Of a DNA stretch of 64,000 bases, positions 9,667 through 18,906 are shown piece after piece. The notes beneath the pieces were generated by a model, which worked only from the letters and a program-made list of their open reading frames with translations, was not told where the DNA came from and made no database searches. The stretch is taken from the NCBI RefSeq assembly GCF_025398335.1, contig NZ_JAODOO010000011.1, forward strand, positions 1-64,000. The letters run 5' to 3'. Every line of letters starts with the position of its first letter. Within the stretch, counting starts at the first letter, position 1. Position numbers and translations under genes: made by a program. This DNA is from Clostridium sp. CX1. GTDB lineage: Bacteria > Bacillota > Clostridia > Clostridiales > Clostridiaceae.

Positions 9667-10053
9667 TTATAGCTTAACCTTTCTCATAAACTCCTCACTA
9701 TTCACTATGTATCTTGCATGAACTCCTTCTCCAATTATACCTTTTTCGTCCCAAGCTCTAACATTAAATAACAATTTCTTTCTATCCACTTCTATTAGAG
9801 AAGCCTTACATCTTATTTTCACACCTATAGGTGATGCTTTTATATGTCTTACATTTAACTCTATACCGACTGTAGTATATCCAAAAGGAAGATGTAAATC
9901 TACAGAACTCTTACAGGTATTCTCCATAAGCGCTATCATTGAAGGCGTAGAAAAAACATCTAAATTGCCAGACCCAAGTTTGCTAGCAGTATCATTTTCA
10001 GTTACGCATATCTCCATGGTAGCGGTCATTCCTTCTTTTACATTAAACTCCAC
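9667..10053 (-). CDS. FlK-like hot-dog thioesterase
   Basis: This is a 128-residue single hot-dog domain protein resembling fluoroacetyl-CoA thioesterase FlK. FlK uses a Thr-Glu-His triad spaced +8 and +26; here T36, E44 and H70 have exactly that spacing, within STPSMIALMENT and VRHIKASP. These homologues are widespread in bacteria that never meet fluoroacetate, so the natural substrate is probably another small acyl-CoA. The start is a GTG without a strong nearby ribosome binding site. It forms its own transcript between ftsH and coaX. Confidence 0.8.
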   Translation of the reverse strand: MEFNVKEGMTATMEICVTENDTASKLGSGNLDVFSTPSMIALMENTCKSSVDLHLPFGYTTVGIELNVRHIKASPIGVKIRCKASLIEVDRKKLLFNVRAWDEKGIIGEGVHARYIVNSEEFMRKVKL

Positions 10054-10151
10054 ATGATCATCTCATTTCCTTTAAAATTTTCCATAATCTCACACATACA
10101 CATCAATTATATCACGGAAGAGTAACTTTAATATATAATTTGTTAATAAAA

Positions 10152-10177
10152 AATAGAGGCAAATTTGCCTCTATTTT
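10152..10177 (-). terminator. terminator of ftsH
   Basis: The palindrome AATAGAGGCAAATTTGCCTC plus TATT (10152-10175) abuts the ftsH stop codon and is followed on the minus strand by a T-run. Confidence 0.85.
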
Positions 10178-11978
10178 ATGCGTTATTAAATATTTCCTCA
10201 AATTCGTCAGCTTCAAGCTTTTCTTTTTCAAGAAGAGCCTTAGCAACCGCATGAAGCTTTGCCGTATTTTCAGTTAGCAAAGTCTCTGCCTTCTTATATC
10301 CATCGTCTATAAATTTTCTAATTCCTTTATCTATTTCAAAGGCTACTTCTTCACTAAAGTTTCTACCTTTTCCCAAATCTCTTCCTAGGAAAACTTCATC
10401 ATGTCCTGATCCAAAGGCTATTGGACCTAAGTCACTCATACCATAATCCATAACCATTTTTCTAGCTATTGTAGTTGCTCTATCAATATCATTTTTTGCA
10501 CCAGTGCTAATATCTCCTATTATGAGTTTCTCCGCAACTCTTCCTCCAAGAAGTCCAACTATTTCATCCTCAAGTTTCGTTTTAGACATGTAAGCTGTAT
10601 CCTTTTCTGGAAGATGCATTGTATACCCACCTGCCATACCTCTTGGTATTATACTTATCTGATGAACTGGATCTGCAGTAGGTAATAGTTTCATTACTAC
10701 AGCGTGACCAGCTTCATGATAAGCAGTAAGTCTTCTATCCTCTTCTGCAATAACTCTACTTTTCTTTTCTGGTCCTGCTATTACTCTAGTTACAGCCTCT
10801 TCTAACTCATCCATACCTATTAGGTTTCTATCTTTTCTAACAGCCAAAAGTGCTGATTCGTTCATTAAATTCTCTAGATCTGCACCAGTAAAGCCTGGTG
10901 TTCTTTTTGCTAAAATATCTAATTTAACTTCCTCTGCTAAAGGTTTATTTTTAGAGTGTACTTTAAGAATCTCTTCTCTTCCCTTAACATCTGGAGCACC
11001 GACCAATATTTGTCTGTCAAATCTTCCTGGTCTTAAAAGCGCCGGATCTAGTATATCTGGCCTATTTGTTGCTGCTATCATTATTATTCCTTCATTTGCA
11101 CCAAATCCATCCATCTCAACTAGTAACTGGTTTAAAGTTTGTTCTCTTTCATCGTGACCACCACCAAGACCAGCTCCCCTTTGTCTTCCAACTGCGTCGA
11201 TTTCATCTATAAATATAATACAAGGAGAGTTCTTTTTAGCCTGATCAAATAAATCCCTAACCCTAGAAGCTCCAACCCCAACAAACATTTCTACAAAGTC
11301 AGAACCTGATATACTAAAGAAAGGTACTCCTGCTTCTCCTGCTATAGCTTTTGCAAGTAGAGTTTTACCTGTTCCAGGAGGTCCAACTAAAAGAACCCCT
11401 TTTGGTATTCTAGCTCCCATCTCTATATATTTTTTAGGTTGTTTTAAGAAATCTACTATTTCAGCTAGTTCCTCTTTTTCCTCATCAGCTCCTGCAACAT
11501 CATCAAAAGTTACCTTCTTTTTATCCGGTGTTGCCATTTTAGCTCTACTCTTCCCAAAATTCATTACATTCCGGTTACCACCACCGCCTTGGGACTGTTG
11601 CATAAACATGAACCAAAAAGCGACGAGCATAAGTATTAATAAAACGGTAGGTAGATATTGTATCCACATAGGAACCGTTGCAGGTTTGACATATATCTCC
11701 TTTATGTCTCCATTCTTAGGATGATCTCCTATAAACTGAAATAATCTTTCTGAGGGAACTACAGTTTCATATTGTGTACCATCTTTCAAATTACCTATTA
11801 CAGTCATCTTATCTTCTCTTACTTGGAAACTTTTTATATTGTTATCTAACCAATATTTTTGAAATTCATTAAAACTAATAGCTGTTGAACCTTCATTAGT
11901 TCTTACAAGCATCATAGCTGCAAGAATTACAAACACAAATACTATAACCCAGGCCGTTGCGCTTGAAAACTTCTTCAC
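10176..11978 (-). CDS. ftsH: ATP-dependent zinc metalloprotease FtsH
   Basis: FtsH is a membrane-anchored AAA+ protease that degrades misfolded membrane and regulatory proteins. The 600 residues show transmembrane segments at about 8-25 and 103-126 around an extracytoplasmic domain. The Walker A motif GPPGTGKT is at 199-206, Walker B IIFIDEID at 254-261, the SRH region RPGRFDR at 336-342, and the zinc site HEAGH at 421-425. The GTG start follows AAAGGGGGG. It follows tilS-hpt, the classic Firmicute order, but has its own promoter in the hpt-ftsH gap. Confidence 0.97.
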   Translation of the reverse strand: MKKFSSATAWVIVFVFVILAAMMLVRTNEGSTAISFNEFQKYWLDNNIKSFQVREDKMTVIGNLKDGTQYETVVPSERLFQFIGDHPKNGDIKEIYVKPATVPMWIQYLPTVLLILMLVAFWFMFMQQSQGGGGNRNVMNFGKSRAKMATPDKKKVTFDDVAGADEEKEELAEIVDFLKQPKKYIEMGARIPKGVLLVGPPGTGKTLLAKAIAGEAGVPFFSISGSDFVEMFVGVGASRVRDLFDQAKKNSPCIIFIDEIDAVGRQRGAGLGGGHDEREQTLNQLLVEMDGFGANEGIIMIAATNRPDILDPALLRPGRFDRQILVGAPDVKGREEILKVHSKNKPLAEEVKLDILAKRTPGFTGADLENLMNESALLAVRKDRNLIGMDELEEAVTRVIAGPEKKSRVIAEEDRRLTAYHEAGHAVVMKLLPTADPVHQISIIPRGMAGGYTMHLPEKDTAYMSKTKLEDEIVGLLGGRVAEKLIIGDISTGAKNDIDRATTIARKMVMDYGMSDLGPIAFGSGHDEVFLGRDLGKGRNFSEEVAFEIDKGIRKFIDDGYKKAETLLTENTAKLHAVAKALLEKEKLEADEFEEIFNNA

Positions 11979-12015
11979 TACAGGCCCCCCTTTCTTTCTA
12001 GCTTTATAATGTAAA

Positions 12016-12044
12016 ATTGTATCATAACGAAATTTTCTTTACAA
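12016..12044 (-). promoter_or_regulatory. ftsH promoter
   Basis: TTGTAA (12039-12044), a 17-base spacer and TACAAT (12016-12021) with an extended TGA element lie on the minus strand between hpt and ftsH. Confidence 0.65.
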
Positions 12045-12059
12045 TAAATTTAATATTAA

Positions 12060-12596
12060 TTATCTATAAACTTCTTCTTTTAATATACCAATGTAAGGCA
12101 AGTTTCTGTATTTCTCACTATAATCCAGTCCATATCCCACCAAAAAGTAATCAGGAACATTAAACCCTATGTATTTAGCATTTACTTCCTCTGTCCTTCT
12201 TTCAGGTTTGCTTAAAAGTGCAGCTATTTCAATACTAGCAGCTTTTCTTCCTTTCAGATACTCTGTTAAATATCTGAGAGTTATTCCCGAGTCTATTATA
12301 TCCTCTACTATTAATATGTGTTTATTCTCTATTTCAAAGTCTAAGTCCTTTAAAATCCTTACTACACCAGAAGTTTTTGTTGAGTTTCCATAACTGGAAA
12401 CTGCCATAAAATCTATACTACATGGAATAGTTACTTCTTTTATCAAGTCAGCCATAAAAGGAACAGACCCTTTCAAAATCCCAATAAGCAATAAATCCTT
12501 TCCTTCATAATCCTTACTTATCTCATTACCTAATTCTCTTATTCTGTTTCTCAACTGCTCTTCTTCAAATAATACCTGCTTTATATCCTTCCTCAT
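12060..12596 (-). CDS. hpt: hypoxanthine phosphoribosyltransferase
   Basis: This purine salvage enzyme converts hypoxanthine or guanine to IMP or GMP with PRPP. The 178-residue protein carries the PRPP-binding motif ILIVEDIIDSGITL and the Firmicute-type sequence GILKGSVPFMADL. I chose the ATG at 12596: it follows TGAGGAG at eight bases, while the upstream in-frame TTG at 12617 has no site. The start lies one base after the tilS stop, so tilS and hpt are coupled. Confidence 0.94.
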   Translation of the reverse strand: MRKDIKQVLFEEEQLRNRIRELGNEISKDYEGKDLLLIGILKGSVPFMADLIKEVTIPCSIDFMAVSSYGNSTKTSGVVRILKDLDFEIENKHILIVEDIIDSGITLRYLTEYLKGRKAASIEIAALLSKPERRTEEVNAKYIGFNVPDYFLVGYGLDYSEKYRNLPYIGILKEEVYR

Positions 12597-12597
12597 T

Positions 12598-13986
12598 CTA
12601 AAACTCCTCACTTTCAATTTTTACTTCTAAAACTTTTCTTGTATTCTTACTAATCTTAAAAGACTCACTTACTCTATATCCAACAATCCATGCTATCTGA
12701 TCATTAAAACATATTAATGGTATCTCATTCCTCTGTTCTTTAGGAATTTTTAAATCTATAAATAAATCCTTTAATTTTTTACTTCCAACCATACCTAAAG
12801 GTATAATTCTATCTCCGTCCCTTCTAAATCTTAGTGTCATATTTCCACCAATCTTATCATAATCAAAATATTTTATAAGTTCCGTACTTCTAAAGTTCAT
12901 CCTACTCTCAGCATCAATTATTCTAATAGCAACTCTTAGTTTAAGCTCCTTTAACTTGTTAACCCCTTCCCTTAACAAGTACTCTTTAGTGTTCACCTCT
13001 TTATTATAGCTACTGCCATCATGAACAATTATATCTCCGTAATTATTTAATATGTATACATCCTTTGGAAGACATATTCTTTTACCAGTAGTGTTCTTTT
13101 GAATATCCATAACATCATAAATGTGAATTTTTTCAAAGTTATTCAGACTACCAGTTATATTATATAGAGCTAATCTTATAATCCTAGTAATTATAGACTG
13201 ATGTTCTAGAAAGGCTTCTTTAGATATTATAACTTTTTTTTCACTAATTTCACAATATTTTTTATATTTCTCTTTGGATATTATCTCTAAGTAATCATTG
13301 TCTGTTTTTATAGTATCAGCTAATCTATTTAAAACACTTATAATATCTTTATTAAAGTTCTGCTGGATATAAGGTATCAATTCTAGTCTTATCTTGTTTC
13401 TAGAATATATAGATTGAAAATTTGTTTTATCGATTCTTGGGTTAAGCTTATTTTTTCTACAATACTCTTCTACCTCTTCTCTGGTGTTATTTATTATTGG
13501 CCTTACAAAAATTTCATCTCTAACAGGTCTTATTCCTATTAAACCTTCTAATCCTGTCCCTCTCATAATCCTCATTAAAACAGTTTCTGCTTGATCATTG
13601 GCATTATGTGCTATTGCTACTTTTTGAGCTTTAATATCTTCCCTTAGCTTCCGAAAAAACTCATATCTAACTTCTCTACCTGCAGTTTCAGATGATATAT
13701 TTCTAGCCTTTGCCAATTCATTTATATCAACTCTTTTACTCTTAAAATTTATATTTAAATTTTCACAAAATCTTCTTACATATTCTTCATCTGCATCTGC
13801 TTCCTCTCCTCTTAGACAATGGTTGACGTGAGCAGCGCAAATTTCTATTTGTAAATCCTTTTTAAGTTCATGTAAAATATTTAAAAGCGCTATAGAATCT
13901 GGTCCCCCAGAAACAGCCACTATTACTTTATCTCCTCTTTGAAACATATTATTATCTTTTATAGTTTTCAAGACCTTATCTATCAA
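12598..13986 (-). CDS. tilS: tRNA(Ile)-lysidine synthetase TilS
   Basis: TilS converts the wobble C of the AUA-reading tRNA-Ile to lysidine, using ATP. The PP-loop SGGPDS lies near the N-terminus (about residues 26-31), with HVNHCLRGEEADADE downstream. Conserved segments IAHNANDQAETVLMRIMRGTGLEGL and RPI follow, then the C-terminal TilS domains. I prefer the TTG start at 13986 (462 residues). The GTG at 13995 directly abuts AGGAA, whereas AGGAAG sits eight bases before this TTG, and TilS proteins typically begin MIDKVL. It is coupled to hpt and cell-essential in relatives. Confidence 0.93.
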   Translation of the reverse strand: MIDKVLKTIKDNNMFQRGDKVIVAVSGGPDSIALLNILHELKKDLQIEICAAHVNHCLRGEEADADEEYVRRFCENLNINFKSKRVDINELAKARNISSETAGREVRYEFFRKLREDIKAQKVAIAHNANDQAETVLMRIMRGTGLEGLIGIRPVRDEIFVRPIINNTREEVEEYCRKNKLNPRIDKTNFQSIYSRNKIRLELIPYIQQNFNKDIISVLNRLADTIKTDNDYLEIISKEKYKKYCEISEKKVIISKEAFLEHQSIITRIIRLALYNITGSLNNFEKIHIYDVMDIQKNTTGKRICLPKDVYILNNYGDIIVHDGSSYNKEVNTKEYLLREGVNKLKELKLRVAIRIIDAESRMNFRSTELIKYFDYDKIGGNMTLRFRRDGDRIIPLGMVGSKKLKDLFIDLKIPKEQRNEIPLICFNDQIAWIVGYRVSESFKISKNTRKVLEVKIESEEF

Positions 13987-14095
13987 AGCAAACACTTCCT
14001 AAAATAGTTTTTTTTAACAACAATATGTACTTTATTATACCATAATAAATTAATAATGTAGAGTAACCTCTAATAAATTTTGAATCTGTTAAATC

Positions 14096-14142
14096 CTCAA
14101 GAACTAAATATACATTATAATAATGTAGATTTAGTCCTTGAG
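14096..14142 (-). terminator. long hairpin after spoIIE, probable terminator
   Basis: About 22 bases (14096-14117) pair with 14121-14142 with few mismatches, core CTCAAG-ACTAAAT/ATTTAGT-CTTGAG. It starts eight bases after the spoIIE stop. The T-run is weak, so it may be a processing or stability element instead. Confidence 0.55.
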
Positions 14143-14149
14143 CCCTTAT

Positions 14150-16537
14150 TTAGTATAGACTATAGACCTTTTCTACAACTACAGTCATATCGTCTTTTGC
14201 TCTTCCGCCGCTCAACTCCTTCGCCTTACTTATTATTGCTTCAGACAGTTCCCTTGCATCATTAAACTTTGCATTTTTTAAAAAATCAACCATCCAGTCT
14301 ACCTTACCTGCCGCTTCACTCTCATAATCAAGTATTCCATCACTTATCATTATTATAAAGTCACCATTTTTTATTTTCTTTTTAGTTATGTCAATATCTG
14401 GTTTGTCCAAAACGCCTATAGGTAATGTCTTAGATTTTATTACCTCAACCTCATCTCCTCTTTTTATAAAACTAGCCACAGCACCTACCTTCATGAAGTC
14501 TATCTCTCCCTCATATAAATCTATACTACTTAAATCTAGGGTAGAAAATTTCTCATCCTCAGAGAACTTTATGCTCATTAAAGAATTAACGGTATTTATA
14601 GCTGTAAGTTTATTAAAGCCTACCTTAGCAAACCTCTCTATTAATTCTACTGCAGCGCTACTTTCCTGTCCTGCCTGGGGACCTGACCCCATTCCATCAC
14701 TAATTATTGTCATATAAGTTCCATCTGAAAGTTTTCCAAAACTATAACTATCCCCATTACATTTTTCCCCTTCTTTACTCTTTCTGCTAACATATGCTGC
14801 TACATGATATTTTGGGGTTTCTTCGAAGGTCACGTTACAGGACTTCATTAGAGGATCTATATTGCATCCCTCATCACTTATACACATACATTTTCCTGTG
14901 ACCTCGTTAATTAAAGGTAGAACTTTCTTTATACATAATTGACTTCCGCCACAAGCCTCCATAGATATATTTATCACTAGTCTATCATTTTTATTGTTAA
15001 AGCAAAATACATCCCTATATGTGATATTATTTTTATTTAATATTCTCCTTATACTATTTTCAATGTCAACATTAAATTTTATATCAACATTAAACTCTTC
15101 TACTATCTCAGATACAGAGTTACCCATGTTACTAATCTGCTGCGATAACAGTTCTCTACACTCACTTAGCCTACTTCTCCACATCTCATTAATTATATAG
15201 TTATTTACGATTTCTTCTGTATTCTTTATAAGTGCAGAACGTCTTGTACACTTTCGCTCTATTTCAAAAGGTATTTCTTTCTTGCTTTCCTGATAGTTTT
15301 GTATCAATTCTCCGAAAGCGTTGTAAGTATAAAAAGTTTCTCTTCTCCAGCACATGGATTTCATATTACAATCTGCACAAACTCTGTCCGCAAGATTTTC
15401 TATTAACGCACTACTCTTATTCTTTAGAGTAAGTTTGTCGTTGTCAGCTAGTTTTTCAAGAGTATGGGACATGTTACCTAATACATCTGCAAAACTATTT
15501 AGTTTGTCCATTAATATTTCTTTAATCTTTTCAGCATAGTTTTCTCTGAGATGTTCCTCTTTTTTCTGCCAGTCTAATTCTAACTCCAACTTTTTATAGA
15601 ATTTTTCAGGAATAGCAATAAATACTGTACTGCTCAGAACAACCTCTATGATCTTGAATTGTACACCTATATCCGAATACATCTTGAGTACTGCAAAGGC
15701 TACTAAATAAGCTAAGGCGCTCATCAATTTTCCTGTCTCCCTAAATATACCAGATATTAATCCACACAAACCGTAAACGCCAATAAAGGTAATCATATCA
15801 TTAGATGTCACACCAATTATGGTACCCATAGCTACTCCCGCAGCTGCACCAGAAGAACTTCCTTTTATGTACCCAACTACTAGAATAAATGTTAAAGCTA
15901 TTATATTCCTTAAAGATACCCCTTGAATACTTGTCCCCCATGTTCCTGCAATAGCTAAGGATATAGTTATACACATACTGATTATTTCTTCATTACTATA
16001 TAAATGTCTAGTTTTTAACTCCTTGAAGCATATTATAGAATAATTAATAATAAAATATAGCGGAAATATGCACATGACTTCAAAAAAAGAGTTTAAAAAA
16101 GCTATTACAAATGCAATTTTAACAATAAGTAACTTATAAAATAAAATTTCTATAAAAGCAACACCAAATATTAGTAATAATTTCCTTTTTCTATCCATAC
16201 ACTTTATTATATGAGTTAAGAGCATTAAAGAAGCAGTTATTATAAAATACATAGGCAAATTCTTAACATTGTTATATAACGAAACATATCCTAATAACGT
16301 ACCACAACCTGATACTAATGCTATCCTTCGCTCCTCTGAAACAATTACTGCAACTAGGAATGCTAATCCAAATGGAGCCATAAGATTTATCATAAGTACT
16401 CTGCCAATAAGGAAAGCTGATAAAAAATAAATACTTAACGTCATTATTATTGGTAAATCCTTAAGCCTATATTTTTTTCCCTCACCTTTTAATTTTCCAA
16501 TTCTTTGATACGGAAAAAGCTCTACTCCGTACTGCAT
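14150..16537 (-). CDS. spoIIE: stage II sporulation protein E, PP2C phosphatase
   Basis: SpoIIE dephosphorylates the anti-anti-sigma factor SpoIIAA and so activates sigma-F in the forespore; it also acts at the asymmetric septum. The 795-residue protein has an N-terminal membrane domain of about ten hydrophobic segments (about 25-305), a central region with a Cys-rich stretch (CADCNMKSMCW), and a C-terminal PP2C domain (about 580-795). The PP2C metal-binding residues appear in ISDGMGSGPQAG and MISDGILDYES. The ATG follows AAGGTGG. Its promoter has the 21-base spacing typical of Spo0A-activated genes. Confidence 0.96.
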   Translation of the reverse strand: MQYGVELFPYQRIGKLKGEGKKYRLKDLPIIMTLSIYFLSAFLIGRVLMINLMAPFGLAFLVAVIVSEERRIALVSGCGTLLGYVSLYNNVKNLPMYFIITASLMLLTHIIKCMDRKRKLLLIFGVAFIEILFYKLLIVKIAFVIAFLNSFFEVMCIFPLYFIINYSIICFKELKTRHLYSNEEIISMCITISLAIAGTWGTSIQGVSLRNIIALTFILVVGYIKGSSSGAAAGVAMGTIIGVTSNDMITFIGVYGLCGLISGIFRETGKLMSALAYLVAFAVLKMYSDIGVQFKIIEVVLSSTVFIAIPEKFYKKLELELDWQKKEEHLRENYAEKIKEILMDKLNSFADVLGNMSHTLEKLADNDKLTLKNKSSALIENLADRVCADCNMKSMCWRRETFYTYNAFGELIQNYQESKKEIPFEIERKCTRRSALIKNTEEIVNNYIINEMWRSRLSECRELLSQQISNMGNSVSEIVEEFNVDIKFNVDIENSIRRILNKNNITYRDVFCFNNKNDRLVINISMEACGGSQLCIKKVLPLINEVTGKCMCISDEGCNIDPLMKSCNVTFEETPKYHVAAYVSRKSKEGEKCNGDSYSFGKLSDGTYMTIISDGMGSGPQAGQESSAAVELIERFAKVGFNKLTAINTVNSLMSIKFSEDEKFSTLDLSSIDLYEGEIDFMKVGAVASFIKRGDEVEVIKSKTLPIGVLDKPDIDITKKKIKNGDFIIMISDGILDYESEAAGKVDWMVDFLKNAKFNDARELSEAIISKAKELSGGRAKDDMTVVVEKVYSLY

Positions 16538-16571
16538 TACATACCACCCACCTTATAGAATTACTTTCTTT

Positions 16572-16604
16572 ATTATAGCAATCGTAATTGGAAATAAATG
16601 TCAT
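16572..16604 (-). promoter_or_regulatory. spoIIE promoter, sigma-A/Spo0A type with 21-base spacer
   Basis: On the minus strand ATGACA (16599-16604) and a perfect TATAAT (16572-16577) are separated by 21 bases instead of 17. The same unusual spacing is known for Spo0A-dependent spoIIE and spoIIG promoters of Bacillus subtilis. Near-matches to the 0A box lie upstream: TGTCTAA on the minus strand (16670-16676), 6 of 7, and TGTCGCA on the plus strand (16714-16720), 6 of 7. Confidence 0.6.
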
Positions 16605-16842
16605 AAGGTGATGTGTGTATATATTTTTTTTAGGACATATATTTCTATGTTTTTTTATAATCATGATATTTAGACAATTAAAGGGCAAAAAAAATATTTT
16701 CCAATATATTCCATGTCGCATGAAATAGTTTTTTTTATATTTCAACATTATAATATATAAATTTTAATTTTAAATTAGAATTTAAGATTTATTGTTTTTT
16801 ATTCGAAATTTATCTGGGAAGATTATAAGATAAGCAAAATAA

Positions 16843-16870
16843 AAAAACCTGCGGTTAAACCACAGGTTTT
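16843..16870 (-). terminator. terminator of the tRNA cluster
   Basis: The stem AAAACCTGTGGTT/ACCGCAGGTTTT with a seven-base T-run begins right at the CCA end of tRNA-Met. Confidence 0.85.
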
Positions 16871-16946
16871 GGTAGCGGAAATAGGACTTGAACCTACGAC
16901 ACTTCGGGTATGAACCGAATGCTCTAGCCAGCTGAGCTATTCCGCC
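16870..16946 (-). tRNA. tRNA-Met, elongator (anticodon CAT)
   Basis: A 77-base cloverleaf with acceptor GGCGGAA/TTCCGCT, D-loop TAGCTCAGCTGGCTAGAGC, anticodon loop TTCATAC and an encoded CCA. The close likeness to the Bacillus elongator tRNA-Met argues against a lysidine-type tRNA-Ile with a CAT anticodon. Confidence 0.92.
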
Positions 16947-16957
16947 ACGTTTTAAAT

Positions 16958-17033
<76 letters not shown>

Positions 17034-17037
17034 ATAT

Positions 17038-17126
17038 TGGTGCTGAAGACCGGAATCGAACCGGTACGGGTTTTAAGGCCCGCAGGATTTTAAGTCCTGT
17101 GCGTCTGCCAGTTCCGCCACTTCAGC
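17038..17126 (-). tRNA. tRNA-Leu (anticodon TAA)
   Basis: An 89-base class II tRNA with a long variable arm (CGGGCCTTAAAACCCG), acceptor GCTGAAG/CTTCAGC, anticodon loop CTTAAAA (TAA) and an encoded CCA. It is the first gene of a three-tRNA transcript. Confidence 0.95.
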
Positions 17127-17162
17127 ATTGTCATCACTTGTTATTCCCTGACGACATAATAA

Positions 17163-17191
17163 ATTATATTATATATATCTACTATTGTCAA
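17163..17191 (-). promoter_or_regulatory. promoter of the tRNA-Leu/fMet/Met cluster
   Basis: A consensus TTGACA (17186-17191), exactly 17 bases, and TATAAT (17163-17168) on the minus strand. Confidence 0.85.
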
Positions 17192-17284
17192 CAACTTTTT
17201 TAACTTTATTTTTTATATTATTTATAAGGTTAAAATATGTTCTATTTAGTAAGTATTATTTAGCTTTGTTATATTGAATAACAT

Positions 17285-17311
17285 AAAAGAGGCTAATACA
17301 TAGCCTCTTAT
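17285..17311 (-). terminator. terminator of yabR
   Basis: The stem AAGAGGCT/AGCCTCTT (17287-17294 with 17302-17309) directly follows the gene end and has T-rich flanks. Confidence 0.8.
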
Positions 17312-17314
17312 AAA

Positions 17315-17725
17315 CTAATAATTTGAAGTTCTTCTATATCCTCTACCTTTTGTGTCTTGGTGCTTTTTCAAATCCTGAAATCTCTCCTCACTATCTTTTA
17401 AGAACCTAGATAGTCTATCTTCGAAATTCCCTTGGGATTGCTTACCTTTTTCCTTTGACCAATCTATTTCAGCTGGTTTAAAGGTTTTTTTCTCTGGCAT
17501 AGCCTGTTTTATTGATAGGCTTATCTTTCCATTATCATCTACTGAAATTACTTTAACCTTTACTTTGTCCTTTTCTTTTAGATGATCCCTTATATTTTTC
17601 ACATAAGTATCTGACACCTCAGATATATGGACTAAACCTGTTTTACCATCAATTTCTACAAAAGCTCCAAAACTAGTAATGTTAACTACTATCCCCTCTA
17701 GTATGCTTCCTGCCTTTAAGGTCAT
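17315..17725 (-). CDS. yabR: S1-domain RNA-binding protein, YabR-like
   Basis: The 136-residue protein has one S1 RNA-binding domain (residues 1-74, with ILEGIVVNITSFGAFVEIDGK and GLVHISEVS) followed by a basic, flexible tail. It resembles YabR/general stress protein 13 of Bacillus, which binds RNA or ribosomes but has no firmly established role. The ATG follows AAGGAGG. It lies downstream of divIC as in Bacillus. Confidence 0.88.
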   Translation of the reverse strand: MTLKAGSILEGIVVNITSFGAFVEIDGKTGLVHISEVSDTYVKNIRDHLKEKDKVKVKVISVDDNGKISLSIKQAMPEKKTFKPAEIDWSKEKGKQSQGNFEDRLSRFLKDSEERFQDLKKHQDTKGRGYRRTSNY

Positions 17726-17788
17726 ATTAAAAAGACTCCTCCTTAAATAAAATAATGTTTATATTAAATTATAATTTAAACCTAAGTA

Positions 17789-18061
17789 TTAATTTTTACT
17801 ATCTATTACAGGAGTCTCACCTTGTTTAATAAGACCTAGTCTTTCTCTTGCTAGCTTCTCTATATACATGTCTGATTTGGACATTTTAACTTCATCCTGT
17901 AATTTCTGATTTTTTTCTTTTACCTTTTGTTCCTCTATCTTTTTATCTGATATTTGGCTTTTTATCTTATGCATAGTTATCTGTTGGCTTATAAATATAT
18001 AAAATACATAACAGATTATTAAAACAATGATTATACTTTTTCCTTTGATTTTATTATTCAT
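17789..18061 (-). CDS. divIC: cell division protein DivIC/FtsB-like
   Basis: A 90-residue bitopic protein with a short cytoplasmic N-terminus, one transmembrane helix (about 8-27) and an extracytoplasmic coiled coil (about 32-62), then the conserved YIEKLARERLGLIKQGE segment. DivIC/FtsB works with FtsL and DivIB in the divisome and controls septal wall synthesis. It lies after yabQ, the standard position in spore formers. Confidence 0.9.
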   Translation of the reverse strand: MNNKIKGKSIIIVLIICYVFYIFISQQITMHKIKSQISDKKIEEQKVKEKNQKLQDEVKMSKSDMYIEKLARERLGLIKQGETPVIDSKN

Positions 18062-18145
18062 GTGTAATCACCATATTCCCTCAAAGGAGATTATTTTTAT
18101 AAAGGCCATATCTATATTTTAATTTGATTTTCAATTTTCTTCAAG

Positions 18146-18556
18146 CTATTTTTTATAATTTCCTTTATTTTTTCTTTTAATGCTATAAACTATAACTTGA
18201 AAAGGGTATAGTATTAAGTTTCTGCTAATTCTAAGCACCTTTCCTAGTATTCCTAATACCTTATATTGAGATTTTATGAAAATATGACTTAACAATTTAA
18301 TATAAAGATATATACCTATAGCTATGCACATATAGACATATACACCTATGTATGCATAATTTGTGTATAGCAGGAATATAAATACTACAACAGCTGTAAA
18401 TATCCAAAACAAGGTATCTTCAATAAAAGTTATTATCTTGTTTACACTACTAAATCCTCTTATTAGTCTATAAGAATCGAATAATACACCAGTTATTATT
18501 CCTGCAATTAGGCTAAATATAACTAACCTAAATTGTTCACTTATTGAGATTATCAT
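18146..18556 (-). CDS. yabQ: spore cortex biosynthesis protein YabQ
   Basis: A 136-residue membrane protein with about four hydrophobic segments (roughly 9-30, 45-65, 68-90, 112-126) and the conserved N-terminal GIITGVLFDSYRLIRGF. YabQ is made in the mother cell and is needed for cortex formation in Bacillus. It starts eight bases after the yabP stop and shares its promoter. Confidence 0.92.
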   Translation of the reverse strand: MIISISEQFRLVIFSLIAGIITGVLFDSYRLIRGFSSVNKIITFIEDTLFWIFTAVVVFIFLLYTNYAYIGVYVYMCIAIGIYLYIKLLSHIFIKSQYKVLGILGKVLRISRNLILYPFQVIVYSIKRKNKGNYKK

Positions 18557-18564
18557 AGTTGCAC

Positions 18565-18855
18565 CTATTTAAATAGTTTTGAAACTAAGCTTTGTTTTTC
18601 TTTTTTAATTTCACTATTAGTATAAATACAGGAATTTATAGTGCCTACTATTATAACATCCCCATTTTGAACGTCTAATTTATTCATCTTAAGTCCTGCT
18701 CCTTTGATATTAAGACTCCCTAGGTTAGTATTTAGTACTATCTGCTCTTCATTAAAGCTTATTACCTCTACTACTCCGTTTAGTATTAATCTTTTTCTAT
18801 TTTCAAGATTCAGAACACTCTTTTTTTCTTCTAACTTTGTTTCTTTTTTCTCCAT
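18565..18855 (-). CDS. yabP: sporulation protein YabP
   Basis: A 96-residue soluble protein of the YabP/YqfC family with ENRKRLILNGVVEVISFNEEQIVLNTNLGSLNIKG in the centre, split here only for description. In Bacillus yabP and yabQ form a sigma-E-controlled sporulation pair. The ATG follows GGAGGGG. A sigma-E-like promoter overlaps the end of the gene upstream. Confidence 0.92.
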   Translation of the reverse strand: MEKKETKLEEKKSVLNLENRKRLILNGVVEVISFNEEQIVLNTNLGSLNIKGAGLKMNKLDVQNGDVIIVGTINSCIYTNSEIKKEKQSLVSKLFK

Positions 18856-18877
18856 AACATCCCCTCCACTTGTAACT

Positions 18878-18906
18878 AATATATGCGAAGGTATGTTAGA
18901 TTATTA
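18878..18906 (-). promoter_or_regulatory. sigma-E-type promoter of yabP-yabQ
   Basis: On the minus strand TAATAAT (18900-18906) is separated by 14 bases from CATATATT (18878-18885). These match the sigma-E consensus -35 KMATATT at 6 of 7 and -10 CATACANT at all but one defined position. The -35 element overlaps the rqcP stop codon. Confidence 0.6.

Noticed and set aside
16482-16748. Leftward 88-codon frame upstream of spoIIE
   Set aside because: It overlaps the spoIIE start and the promoter region, has low-complexity AT-rich codons and no ribosome binding site.
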